NCBI GenBank assembly: GCA_023105745.1
Contig: JALGQZ010000002.1
Span: 48,148,497-48,212,496 of the forward strand
DNA from: Austropuccinia psidii
Lineage: Eukaryota; Basidiomycota; Pucciniomycetes; Pucciniales; Sphaerophragmiaceae
DNA length: 64,000 bases
Reading direction: 5' to 3'
The translations under genes were made by a program, and so were the position numbers. Positions 1-10,690 of this stretch are shown piece after piece. How positions within the stretch are numbered: the first letter of the stretch is position 1; each line of letters starts with the position of its first letter. Below the pieces are notes generated by a model that was not told the origin of the DNA, did not search any database, and worked only from the letters and a program-made list of their open reading frames with translations.

Positions 1-3000
1 TTTTTTTGTCTGTGGGAAGCTTATTCTGTAATCAAAAGAAGAATTAGAGATACTTGAGGAAGTTACGTCATAAATGCTTTCAGAATTTCTGTTTTCATTA
101 TCAGGAACTATAGAGAGCTCTGAATCACAGGGGTGGTTGGTGAAGATTTCTTGGGGATCTTTTTAATAAATATTTACCTTTTGTATAAAATCCATCAAAG
201 ACTTTCTGTAAATTTTTGCAAGGAGGAAATTGGATATCCTTTATCTTATGATAACCTGCATTGAACTTGTTTTTCCTGAGATTTTTTGAAAAATTATTGT
301 CCCAAATGATGATCTTCCTGCTTTAACCACATCCTATCCCATGGAGAGATCTCAAATATTCCTACTTATTATAACTCTGTTAAATATAACGTGAAAATCC
401 AAAGTGTCCTAGACATGAACCTCCAAAAATCTGCTCAAAAATCTGCACCTAAATTCACCATGAGCAAGCTGGATTCACCTGATAGCAGGTTTTGAATTTG
501 AAAAGTGACATAGAAGATAGATTTGATAAAGTTTGGTAGATGAAATGGAAATCAAATCATAAAAAGAAGCTTTAGAAAAAATTCAAGCCACATATGCAAG
601 CCACACCAATATTTTGGCATGTAAAAGAACTCTTAATTACTAATAAATGTTTTTTGTATATTATCACATATCATTTGCTAAAAAAGTCAAGATTTGAAAT
701 ATTTTTTACAACTTAGAAAAGAGTTTCCATTTATTCCACTTACAGGAATATAATTAGGGAAGAATATCCTTGCTAAAGTCTTCAAAAAGACTTACTTGAA
801 GGAAAAATATTTATCTATAAAAGCCTTTTAAAAGAGGTACTAAGTATAATTAAATAGTCTCCTTTACATTAAAACTTCATCTTTAACAATCTGTATTACA
901 TCTTAAATCTTTGTCACTCCCCTTTGACCTCTAATGATAAAATCAAATTCCACTTAAAAAGAACACAGGAATTAATGAAATTATAATCAAGTATCACCTT
1001 TATTAAATAATTTATAAAAAATTCTACTTGTTGGCTAGATATCACAACAGAAATTGTTTGAGAGCCTCTGAAGAGTAATTTTGGTGAATTTATACCAATT
1101 CTATAGCAAAACTGGAGAAAAAGCTCTTATTTCCATCACTCAATTTAAAAATTTGTCTCTGTTACCATTTAAATCTATGGATCAATCATTATCCCTAAAT
1201 CAAGGGATAAATCATTTCTGTATAGTAGCATAACTATTCCTCAAGACCATAATTCATGAATTTATTCTCCCTTTTTTACATATGGAGAGGGTTTGATTGC
1301 AATCCATGTTTTCTATGCCTCTTGTTTTAGTTTTTTTCTGTAAGTAAATTCTATAACATCATTCTTTCAGCTTTAGGTAGGAAATTATTTAGGTATAACA
1401 TAAGCCCAAAAAAATTCATTTACGTATTGTCTTTTTTAGATATCATATATAAAGAAATTAAGTTTAAATAGCTTCTTTAAAAAAATGGTTTATCTATGAT
1501 AGCTGAAATCTCTACCTTATCTGTTGAGCCAGATAGAATAAGAGCTTTAAACTTGACTTAAATTGACCTTAATTTCTTTCTGTGTTAGGTGTGATAGTTA
1601 TTGAATTAACATAATATATTCACAATAGCTATTATAGCTTATTGCTACATAACTTCTTCCTATGTTACCTTTTTTGTGCTATATAAGAATATTTCATTAT
1701 TCCATTATTATAAGCTATATTGATGTGGAAATATGTATTTTAATATCAAGACAAAATGAAGCTCATATATATGGTATAATCCAAACAAATTTTCTTTATA
1801 TGATCAGTTTACAATTTCAATTAAGAAAAATAGGGATCTTACCTCAGAAGTATGGAAAAATGAGGAATCCCCGTGAATTAAAATATTGAGGAATATGATA
1901 TAAGTATTTCCCTCACATAAAGGTTCCTAAGAGTTGTAGGCAGCGTAATTTACCTAGATTCACAGCCTAAATTAATATTAATCTTAAATGTATATTAGTA
2001 AGAACTAATTACTAGCTCCTTTTTAAAAAAGAATAAGATTCACCTTTCTTCCTCTAAAATTATTAAATATTTCAGTGTCCTTAAAAAATAGGGGTTGAAC
2101 AGCTATGTGCGTTTGATTCATTTTTTTTCTCAAAATTTATTTGGTGTTATTACTTGAAGCTTACTTGATCTTTATTTTTTCTATCTGTGTATAATTGAGA
2201 AAGGAGATATTAGCTAGTATAATACACTCTTTATGGACTATTTTGTGTTGAATGAAATCTATGGCTCATTTATCTTATTACATAATATAATATAATTTAT
2301 TTTCATAAAGTGATTGTCAATATGAATTGCTTAATAATTTCAATTTTATTCATATTTACCTACGATAAGACAAAGAAGTGGGTTTTGAATGATTTTGAAG
2401 AAAGTTTAAAGGAATAGATATATCAATTCACAGAAATCTCCAACTATATTCAAAATATAATGAACTTTATTTTTCAAATATGACAGCCTTAATATTTGAA
2501 ATAACTCAAACATTTAAAAAAATCATTTAACTAGAAATCAGCTTTGTAGATATCCTTCTTACCAAAATTCAAAATATCCAATTGAAGCTAGTTCTTGTAT
2601 AATCCATATTAATGATATTTTAAGAAATGTTTGCACTCTTGAGTGAGTAAAAAAAACTTTAATTTTGGGAGGATATTCTTCTTGACACTTTGATATTTTG
2701 TTTAAACCTGAATGGAGTACTTCAAGGCCTATTAATATCTTTTTATCTTGCCTTTCCCATGATAAAAGCCCATATTTTTGGCTCATTTTTTGTTCCAACC
2801 TATATAGCATAGGTGAAAAAACTCTTGAAATGTGAGTTATTTCCTCTTCAACTGTTTATTGTAAGAATAAAATTCATACCTATAGTTTCAAAACTGAGTA
2901 ACATATAAAATTTTACTTTCCAATAGCCCTCCTGACACCTTTAATTCTTTCTCCCTCTGTATTCTTAATATTCTTTTTAAGTAATTAGACGTCAAAATGG

Positions 3001-3280
3001 TGACAAAAAATGACAATAGAGTGAAAAACTTTTGTTTTTCTCAAGGGAATATAAAAAATTGAATTGATTAAAAGAAAAATATATAATATCAAATCAAAAA
3101 TTGTAAAAAGAAGAGCTTTATATCTTATTCATTGCATTGATCATTTTTCATGTATAATTTCAAAATGATTATTTCAACAATTTTCATTTATAATTACTTC
3201 TTGTATGATGTATACAAAATAGTCAGAGTAAATGATAACTTTCTTCTGAACCAAATCATCATTAAGTAATTATAATTCTC
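1..3280. other. AT-rich decayed DNA, no gene recognised
   Basis: The stretch is strongly AT-rich and frames rarely exceed 80 codons. The longest minus-strand frame (2559-2810, 83 codons) has a segment, KIKVFFTHSRVQTFLKI, that faintly resembles the middle of an RNase H domain, but no catalytic pattern can be assigned. I see no tRNA, LTR pair or complete gene. It is probably old transposon debris. Confidence 0.5.
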
Positions 3281-3289
3281 TTTCATATA

Positions 3290-3725
3290 GCCATGACTCA
3301 GGGTGGCTACCATAGGAACTCCACCATCCCACTTCAACATCAAACCCTTCCCCAGCTACCATGCCAGTAAATTTTCCAGAACAATCCACCCACTGGCCAC
3401 TGTCTGTAGACCTTACTGGTTCTGGGAAGGGTAACCTGGGGACTAATAGTCCATTTCCATTTCCACCCCTTGCCCACTGTTATTGTTCTCTTATGCTCTC
3501 TTATCTTTATCTATTTTTCTCCTTCTCATCCTCTTTTATTTGTGATTCCTTTACCTTTTTTTCTGACAACTTCTGCATGCTCAGATCTTCAGCCTTTGCT
3601 TTGTATTTCATTTTTTTATCCCTGATTCCTCTGTCTTTCTCACTATTTCATCTGCCCCACCATTGCAATCATCCACTCCTGGTGAAACTGAAGATTCCAC
3701 ACAGGCATCAACTGTAAGATGTGCC
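3290..3725 (-). pseudogene. Possible coding relic in a GC-shifted patch
   Basis: This patch is clearly less AT-rich than its surroundings. The plus strand has a 118-codon ATG frame (3361-3717) rich in Phe, Ser and Leu that resembles no family I know. Read on the minus strand, the same DNA gives long, highly charged segments (Arg/Lys/Glu-rich, then SGQGVEMEMDY-like, then a Gly/Trp-rich part) broken by only a few stops. That is how a decayed gene of a repeat family often looks, so I favour a minus-strand relic over the plus-strand frame. Function unknown. Confidence 0.25.
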
Positions 3726-5800
3726 TATAAAACTGTTGATAATATTACTATTAATCAACATTACTATGACTGTTATTATGAAATATAATAATAAAAACTA
3801 TTATAACAACAATTAAATAATTAATTAATCAATTATTTCTTTTACTTTTTATACACTGCTAGTGATTATAACAGTAAGTAGTAATTGTCTACAAGAATCA
3901 ATTACAAGAAGTATTTAATAATGAAATTTCTTTATTAAAATAATAAATTATTTTAATTTATGATTATCTTTTGAAATAATAATTATAATTATGATTCTTG
4001 AAAAAAACTAATACTAGAGAAAAACCTTAATAATTAATCAAAACCACTCACTAATACTCCAATGAACCTTGGAAATAATTTGGTAGAGAGATTTGACAGA
4101 TAAATTGTGGATTTAAATGATCAAAATTGATTTCTAGAAGTATTTAAACAATATATAGTTGCTTTCTATGATTTCATTTATTTCTGATTTATTCTGAAAG
4201 ATTTAAGTCACTTTTAGGAAATATTTAACTAATACTTACTTGTTGGTAACAAAGATATAATTGGATAATAAGATGATTTGGAAAAAACAGAAAGAGGAGG
4301 CCTGTTTTAAGTCAAAAACAGCTCACAGAGGCATTCCATGGAGCAAACTGAAAAACCAGTGAGTGATATAATAATAATCCCTTTTTGGATTACTGATTTC
4401 ATCATCTGTTGTCACATAAGATTATCATAATTACTTAAATGATGCTTTTACGTGACTACCAACCCATTTATGGTTAAGAATAAAAGGAGTAAAAGCTGTA
4501 AGTCTTCTTTTATTCCAAAATAAACACCAATTTATCAAATTAATCAATTTTATTGGAAATTTCATCACAAGTTTTATTTTCTGTGAATTTTTGAGGATTC
4601 AGTGTTTCACATGGAATCATCAAAAATGGACTGTAAGTACAAAATTTAATTTTACTTATGAAACCATGATTATTTTTGGTTTATTTATGAGCCATACCAT
4701 TCTCCATTGTTCCTGAGAGTTTAAGAAATATTAATTAAGAATTTTATTTTGAATGAATTTTTGAAGTTTCTACCTCATTTCTACATATAATTGCAAATAG
4801 CACAATATAGCTGGTTGCTATGAGGTAAATCAATGGATACTAGTCCAAAAATGGTTTTAATTACTTTTTTAAGGTTTATCTATGTAAAATGATTAAGAAT
4901 TGACATTGTTACAGGAGTCTAAGCTGCTCTTTACCTCCTTGCCACATTAAAATAGCAGGTTATTTTCTCTTTTCTTATGATTTACTGAAGTTGTAACATG
5001 GTAACCAAGTTCCCAAAAGGTTTTAGTTTACTAATTGGGCCAATATCAGCCATGGATCAAAGCTTTGGATCTTTCCACACATCAGAGGCCTCAGAAGTTG
5101 GGTACCCTGGGTCTCTTTGATGTCTTTTGTCCCCCTTAGCTATTTTCACATCAAAAATAGTAATTTAGGCTTCAAGACTGATATCCACTATGGCTGTACC
5201 AAAACTGTATGTAGTAATACCATAATTTTAAGTTCCACAAGCATGCATAACATTATTCTTAGTGTATATGTAACATGGGATTTCTCTCATTCCGATTATT
5301 TTGGCATGAAATTGAGAAAAACAAAAATTTTCACAATTCTTTTATGTGGTATTGACGGTGTGGTGTTTAAGTATTTTCCATATTACAACCTCATACAGGT
5401 AATTTAAGCCTATTCACTCTATGGAGCTACCCTAGTTGAATTTTTGTGTAGAATCCAAATCTGGCCTTAAATCCATGGATTTACTTACTCACAAAAAAGT
5501 TATTCATCTTTTCTGAAATCAAAAATGAGGAATTTTCAATATATACATGACTTATGGGTTATGCATAGTTTAGAATTTATTTTAAAGATAATTGTGGCCT
5601 GTTTGGGTATGTTGAATATACCTCAAGGCTCAGATCAACTATTGAACCACCAACCCGCCCAAAATGATTGTGGGTCTGGGTGTATTTTGCAGATGTTGAA
5701 AAACCCATGTGAAATACAATGAAATTGATTTCACAGGAAAGATTTGAAACAAAAACCTGAAGAATTATTGGACTGGAAGTACCAAATAAATTAGTAATCA
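3726..5800 (+). repeat. Degenerate dispersed repeat, copy A
   Basis: This block shares a colinear series of short matches with two other regions of the window, near 33.2-35.3 kb and 55.3-60.8 kb. Anchors in copy A are the 'accaacccatttatgg' motif near 4460, 'gtgaatttttgagga' near 4582, 'agaggcctcagaagt..gggtaccctgggtctc' near 5084 and 'ttcactctatggagctac' near 5413. Identity is low and indels are many, so this is an old family. No long frame survives (the best is 96 codons at 5117-5407) and I cannot assign a transposon class. Boundaries are approximate. Confidence 0.5.
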
Positions 5801-6194
5801 CTTATTTGCTTTGCATTGTTTTTTCAACTAAATTTGGCCACCTTTGGAACTGGTTCCAGCACATTGTTGGATAAATTTTTGAAGTGTTTTAAGTTGAATA
5901 AGGTGAATTTTTTTCTTCCATACTCTCATTTGGCTGTTTAAAGTCTGAGCTGGCCAAGAGTTTTAGCATTTATCAATGGAAATGTTAAAATATGCTCTTG
6001 TTTACTTAATCTCCAGCTGTAATGTTGCACTATAAATAACCAAATCTCCTTCTTTCTGTTCTTCACTTTAGCTCTAAATACATCAATAACAACATCATTA
6101 GTTTGCAGTCATTGCCTCAAATCACATTTATCAAAGATGTACTTTTTTCTCAAAACCCATACACACCTTGTTATCTGAGGAGACAACCTCAATC

Positions 6195-7719
6195 CTATTT
6201 ACAATAAATTGTTGGACAAGCCCTGATGTGACTGCCTATATGGAATTAATGGGAACTATTTGGATCAAGAACTCAGACTCACACCCCTATTATGAGGTCT
6301 AAACAAAATTGAAGGTAGGTTTCTCTTTCCTACTTGACCCAAATTGTTTCCTCACTCCTGTATTATTTAGGAAATCACTCTGGCTCATCTCTTTCAAAGA
6401 TCTTTCTCAATGTACTACACCAACACAAATTTTAGGATCAAATTACTTGCATGATGAACAATAACTCCTCCATAAACACATGCATGGCCAATGAAATTTA
6501 AATTAAGATGGCAACGTTTTCAGAAGCCACTCATTAAATAGGCTGCATGGCACATTGAGGTCTCAAAGCTTTGGCAAATGGATCAATTGCAACTTTTGAG
6601 AAAGAAAATGAATTTGCCACACCTATGGCCATTTTCAACCTTTTTCACTCTCCTGATGGATTCAATATGAGATATTACGCAATAGTTTTGTGTGTGGCCT
6701 AGTTGGCATCCTATCTCCAAAAAAGTCCTCAGCAACATGAGAAGTTTTCAACCACAGTTAAATTAGTCTATTATGGCCCCAATTGTCCAAGTGAAACAAT
6801 GCTTTTGGTGCATGTACTTACTAATGCAATTCAAATTGCAACATTCTACAGAAAGCCCTCTTGCTTAAAGATGCCTACAACCAGTTCTGTGGTGCAGCAA
6901 ACATGGAGTCTTATTGGCTCAGAAGAATCAAATGGGAGAAAAAACAAGTTGTGGTCAACTTTCTTCACCATTTTTATGAAGCGACACACATAATTTGTGG
7001 TGCAAAATATCCGACCATCAATAAAGCACTCCTTCTTTCTATACTTCTCCTCAAAAAACTAAATGAGTTAAGTTTTTCTCTTTTTTTCTTTTGATACATA
7101 CTCATGCACCAGTACCCCCTTTTGTATAGGCCTGAAATCAATATGATGTTGGCCCAATTGAGTCAGCTGCCTAAGCTCTCCAAATACCTGGGATTGATAT
7201 TAAGCAAGACACCCATTGTTTGTGTTTCAATAATTTATCTGCAGTGAAAAAAGAAGTCTCTTTCACTCATGATTCAACATTGGTGCTTTTTGGGACATTA
7301 GAAAAAAAACTCACCAGAATTTTCAAAGATGAAGCAAAAAAAAATTCAGTGGACTTAATCACTTTCAACAAGATCCCAAGAGAAATGAAGCTACAGGGTT
7401 ATTCAATGAAATTTACTCCTCAAATTTGTCTTAAGGAAGTACAATGTAAACTGAAATGAATAGGTTTTTTTCAGAGCAACAAGAGCCAAAATTAACAGAT
7501 ATACTGCTGTTTTAGAAATAGAAAGTCACTATTTCCCCAAAACTTGCCCTCATGGCACATAAGTATCTATCAAATCCAGCAACAAGTGCACCATCCAAAT
7601 ATGTTTTCTCCTGTGGGAAAAAAATCCTCAACTATCATCAAGCTTCACTGTTGTCAACACATGTTGAAAAGCTGTCTTGTTTAAAGGATTGGGCTCGTAC
7701 TTGTGGTTGTATCTACTGA
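6195..7719 (+). pseudogene. hAT-family transposase relic
   Basis: Pieces of a hAT transposase occur in the correct order but in shifting frames. Near 6210 is CWTSPDVTAYM, matching the start of the hAT catalytic RNase H-fold core. Near 6706 is SYLQKSPQQHEKF, like the 'SPQRREKF' motif. At 6900-7080 KWEKKQVVVNFLHHFYEAT followed by KYPTIN matches the region after the all-alpha insertion. At 7552-7719 PATSAPSKYVFSCGKKIL followed by CLKDWA is the C-terminal dimerisation domain, ending at TGA 7717. At least three frame changes and several stops separate these pieces, so no functional protein is made. The order and orientation support one decayed insertion. The 5' end and 5' terminal repeat were not found. 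Confidence 0.75.
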
Positions 7720-7924
7720 GATGATTGATTAAGTTTTTATTACAAAAACCTCAATGTATATTAATCAAGATAGGCTTCTCCCCGTTTCCTTATGGCAGGG
7801 GTTTCCTCACCCCCCAAGCACTGTGAAAATTTGTGCTCTGACCCCTTTTGCAAAAGGGTTCTCCACGGAGATTTCTTGAAAACCCAGGGTCAGGGCCCAC
7901 CCTTAGCAATAACTTCATTCATTT
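7720..7924 (+). mobile_element. Probable 3' end of the hAT element
   Basis: Directly after the transposase relic, base composition becomes GC-richer. The stretch holds a 16-bp perfect palindrome at 7843-7858 (CCCTTTTG/CAAAAGGG) and ends near 7893-7905 with GGGCCCACCCTTA, whose reverse complement TAAGGGTGGGCCC resembles hAT terminal repeats. A matching left end or an 8-bp target duplication was not found, so the boundary is inferred. Element 1 is inserted about 20 bases further on. Confidence 0.35.
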
Positions 7925-7929
7925 CATGT
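7925..7929. repeat. Target-site duplication of element 1, left copy
   Basis: CATGT lies immediately before the TGTCAC start of the left LTR. The same five bases follow the right LTR at 17737-17741. A 5-bp duplication is typical of Ty3/gypsy integrases. Confidence 0.93.
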
Positions 7930-8319
7930 TGTCACAGGGGCTCTTATGGAAGCAAGAGGGCCTGGCACTCAGGAATCAAGAACTCACTTGGAGGGCTCCA
8001 AAAGATGATAAGATATACTACAGAATATATTTCTTAAGCAGGAATAAGAGAGGGGGCAAATATGCCAAAAGATAACAAAGAATAATGAGAAGGAAGCCAA
8101 AGGCCAAAGACCAAAAAGCCAACCAAGTGAATCCTCAATTCACTGTTTCAACCTGCCAGAAAGAATGATGGAATTAGTAAAGGATATGACCACCAATATC
8201 CACTGACAGGCAAGGAAAGAAAGAATAAAAGTTTCTAATGACTAACTTAAGATTATCAGTATTAACTTTAATAATGCAAACAAAAATAAGGATAAAAATA
8301 AATTCAATATACTAATTAA

Positions 8320-8338
8320 CTGGGGAAAAAGTCCCCAG
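8320..8338. repeat. Conserved LTR hairpin
   Basis: CTGGGGA - 5-base loop - TCCCCAG. The same hairpin is at 16521-16539 in the other LTR. A diverged version (CTGGGG/CCCCAG, 6-base loop) is at 23419-23436 in the solo LTR. Its survival while surrounding bases changed suggests an RNA-level role. Confidence 0.6.
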
Positions 8339-9158
8339 ATGATGAAAGGTGGCCGGTATATGTGAAAACTTGAAAGATTGATCCTGGAAGGTGAATCAAT
8401 GACTGTATTTTCCAAATTGGGAAATACAGTTCTGGCCATCTTGAAATTTGAACTGTGTGATGGAATTCACACAGTGGAATGTGAAATGGCCCAATTGGGC
8501 CTAGGCCATACAGGTTGATTGAATGAGGCCTGTACGGATGAATTGAGTTGTCCAAGGAGTATTGAAATACTTGATGCCTTGACAACTGATTGAATTGATG
8601 TAATACCTCTTGAGAATTTCCCTTTGAATAATCCTGAATAATGTACCAACCCAACTCCTGCAGATACAGGTGGTTGGGATACTTGAAGAGTCTTCTGATT
8701 GCCGCCATAACTTGTCAGACTGATGAGCTGAATAATCCTCCTTCGAAAATGGGTGTTGGATTTTGAGACCTTGATATAGAAGGGTAGAAATGGGTCCTGA
8801 GAACGTCGCCATTGGATTGCTGAGCAAAAATGGTGCATAATGGTATATAATACCATATATGCACCACGCCTGCAACCTTGAGTACGGATGGTATGAAGGA
8901 ATGGAAGGAATTCCCCATAAGTTGAGGGGAAGGCTGACTGAGCTGATCTGGTGGCCTCTGGTGGTTGCCAGAGGCCATGGCTGAGATATTGGTCCATGGC
9001 CAAAAATGGGTCCTATGGGATTTATGGCCAAATTGGTGTCCAGAAGGTCTTTGGCCAATTTTGGGTCCAAGGGATTGGTGGCCAATTTTGGCTCAGGTGG
9101 GTCCAAATGTGGTTTGGGACCCACCTGGCCTTGGGGAGTAGGTGGCTGCCCCCTTTGG

Positions 9159-9193
9159 CCCCTTTTGGCCTCATTGGATTAGGCCAAAAGGGG
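9159..9193. repeat. GC-rich hairpin in element 1 LTR
   Basis: Perfect 13-bp arms, CCCCTTTTGGCCT (9159-9171) and AGGCCAAAAGGGG (9181-9193), separated by nine bases. The same structure is at 17315-17349 in the right LTR. Confidence 0.85.
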
Positions 9194-9241
9194 CCTAATT
9201 GGCCTGCGGACCGCGGCCCACGGGCCGTAGGAGCCATAGGG

Positions 9242-9273
9242 GGCCTAAATGGCCCAAAAAGGCCATTTAGGCC
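9242..9273. repeat. Second GC-rich hairpin in element 1 LTR
   Basis: Perfect 13-bp arms, GGCCTAAATGGCC (9242-9254) and GGCCATTTAGGCC (9261-9273), around the loop CAAAAA. Identical at 17398-17429 in the right LTR. It lies about 50 bases from the first hairpin, so the transcript end here would be heavily folded. Confidence 0.85.
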
Positions 9274-9572
9274 TAAACCCCCCTAATGAAAAGGGGTGGC
9301 CCAGAACCAAGGATGTTGGCTAGGGGGCCTGGAGACCCCCCAGGCCCAAAATCAAGAGTGAAGGCCTGGGGGTTGGTGAGGTGGAAATTGGCCAAGAAGG
9401 CCAATGACAGAAGGATATGGCCATTGGAATGGGTTATGGTGTAAGAGCCATAGAACACCCAAGGGGGCCAATTGGCCATAAATGATATGACATGACCAAT
9501 TGGCCCCAACTTGGCTCCAGGTTGGATTGCCACAACCATTAAAGAGGAGGGTCAAAACTCGTGGTTGTGACA

Positions 9573-9586
9573 GTACCCCCCTACCT
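9573..9586 (-). promoter_or_regulatory. Polypurine tract of element 1
   Basis: On the minus strand AGGTAGGGGGGTAC directly abuts the TGTCAC start of the 3' LTR. This is the expected position for the RNase H-resistant primer of plus-strand DNA synthesis. Confidence 0.75.
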
Positions 9587-10359
9587 TGAATGGTGAGCTC
9601 CTGAGCACTAAGATAAGGTAGAAGCCTGTTGAGGATGTTGAGACAGATTGGACAGAGGGATTCCAGAGATATTTGAATATTGCAAAGAAAATTTTGAACT
9701 GATAATAATGTTGGCATATGAATTGAGGTTGATGTAGTCTTCTCTTGACATTTGGCTTTGAAAATGTTGAAGGATTGAATTTGACGTAGAATTTTGGCAT
9801 AAAGATTATAATGAAAGAAATTTAAAGAAAAAGAAAGAATAAAGATAAAGAAACAGATGTAAAGAAAGGAAAAGAAAGATGAATTTTGAGGGAGAGTCCA
9901 ATCTTCATCATGGATTTTGGTGGTTGATTTGCAAGTGACCAGGGACCTGGATAAAAGGAATTTGATGCCAGGTGCTCACAGAGTGGCCAAGGTTATGTTT
10001 TGAAAAGATTGTAGACCCCACAGGGAAGTGCACACCAGGAGAGGAACTTACTTTTAGTAGTTGCCACCCCCGCCAGTGCCATAAATAAGAATATAAATTT
10101 GATAAAGGAATGTATTGAATTGGAAAAGTTGGAAAGGAAAATAAAAGTGAAGTGGTCCATTTGCCCAAGTGAAAAATGGCCATGATTTTGGATTGATGTT
10201 GAAATCCAGGCCAACAAATCTGTGTCCAAATTGCAAAGTGCTCACAGAGTGGCCAAGGTGATGCTTACAACAAAGAAGAGTAGAATACCCCTAAAGGTGC
10301 ATACCAGGAGTGGGACTTACTTTTGGTAATTCCTCTCCCCACCAAGCACCATAGAATGA
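9587..10359 (-). other. Element 1 untranslated region between pol and PPT
   Basis: About 770 bases lie between the chromodomain stop and the polypurine tract. A motif starting 'gtgctcacagagtggccaaggt' occurs twice (near 9970 and 10230), each followed after about 60 bases by 'accaggag.g.a.cttactttt', so this is an imperfect duplication of about 260 bases. No coding frame of note. Confidence 0.55.
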
Positions 10360-10690
10360 TCAAGCTTCTGAAGAATTGGGTTCTGGCTTGTCAGGATACA
10401 AAGAATGGAAATCTTTGACAAGTTCAGGACAATTCTTGAGGTTTTTGGCTGGTTCCCAAGTGGATCTTTCTGGGTCTTGACTGAAACCTTTCCATTCCAC
10501 TAGATACCATAATTTTCCTCTCTTGACCTTTGAATGCAGTATTTGAGAGACTTCCCATTCCTCTTCTTCTTCAATGATAATTGGAGGAGGAGGCTCTTGA
10601 TGCCGATTTGGGATTGCGGATGTCTTGACTGGTTCCAAGAGTGAGATATGGAAGACTGGGTGGATGGATTTCCATTGAGGTGGTAAGCAT
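10360..10690 (-). pseudogene. Element 1 pol C-terminus with chromodomain
   Basis: The end of the polyprotein lies in a different frame from the integrase, so a frameshift near 10690 separates them. After an acidic run of glutamates (10560-10580) comes a chromodomain: WEVSQILHSKVKRGKLWYLVEW, then STWEPAKNL, with the aromatic and WEP residues typical of the fold. In chromoviruses this domain binds histone marks and steers integration, often into heterochromatin. The frame ends at 10360. It is probably not translated in this copy because of the upstream breaks. Confidence 0.85.

Larger units (their letters stand above)
7930..9572 (-). repeat. Element 1 3' LTR (left copy)
   Basis: A 1643-bp LTR with short inverted ends TGTCAC/GTGACA. 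Its part from about 8950 to 9550 is unusually rich in GGCC/TTGGCC motifs and forms strong hairpins (9159-9193 and 9242-9273). A smaller hairpin, CTGGGGA/TCCCCAG, is at 8320-8338. A sense-strand (minus) frame of about 200 codons at 8501-9124 is open in both LTR copies but has no ATG at its start and no recognisable domain, so I do not call it a gene. The right copy differs by small indels, including about 20 extra bases near 17496-17515. Confidence 0.93.

Noticed and set aside
3361..3717. 118-codon plus-strand ATG frame
   Set aside because: Low-complexity Phe/Ser/Leu composition from a T/C-rich tract, with no family resemblance; the minus strand reads more like protein.
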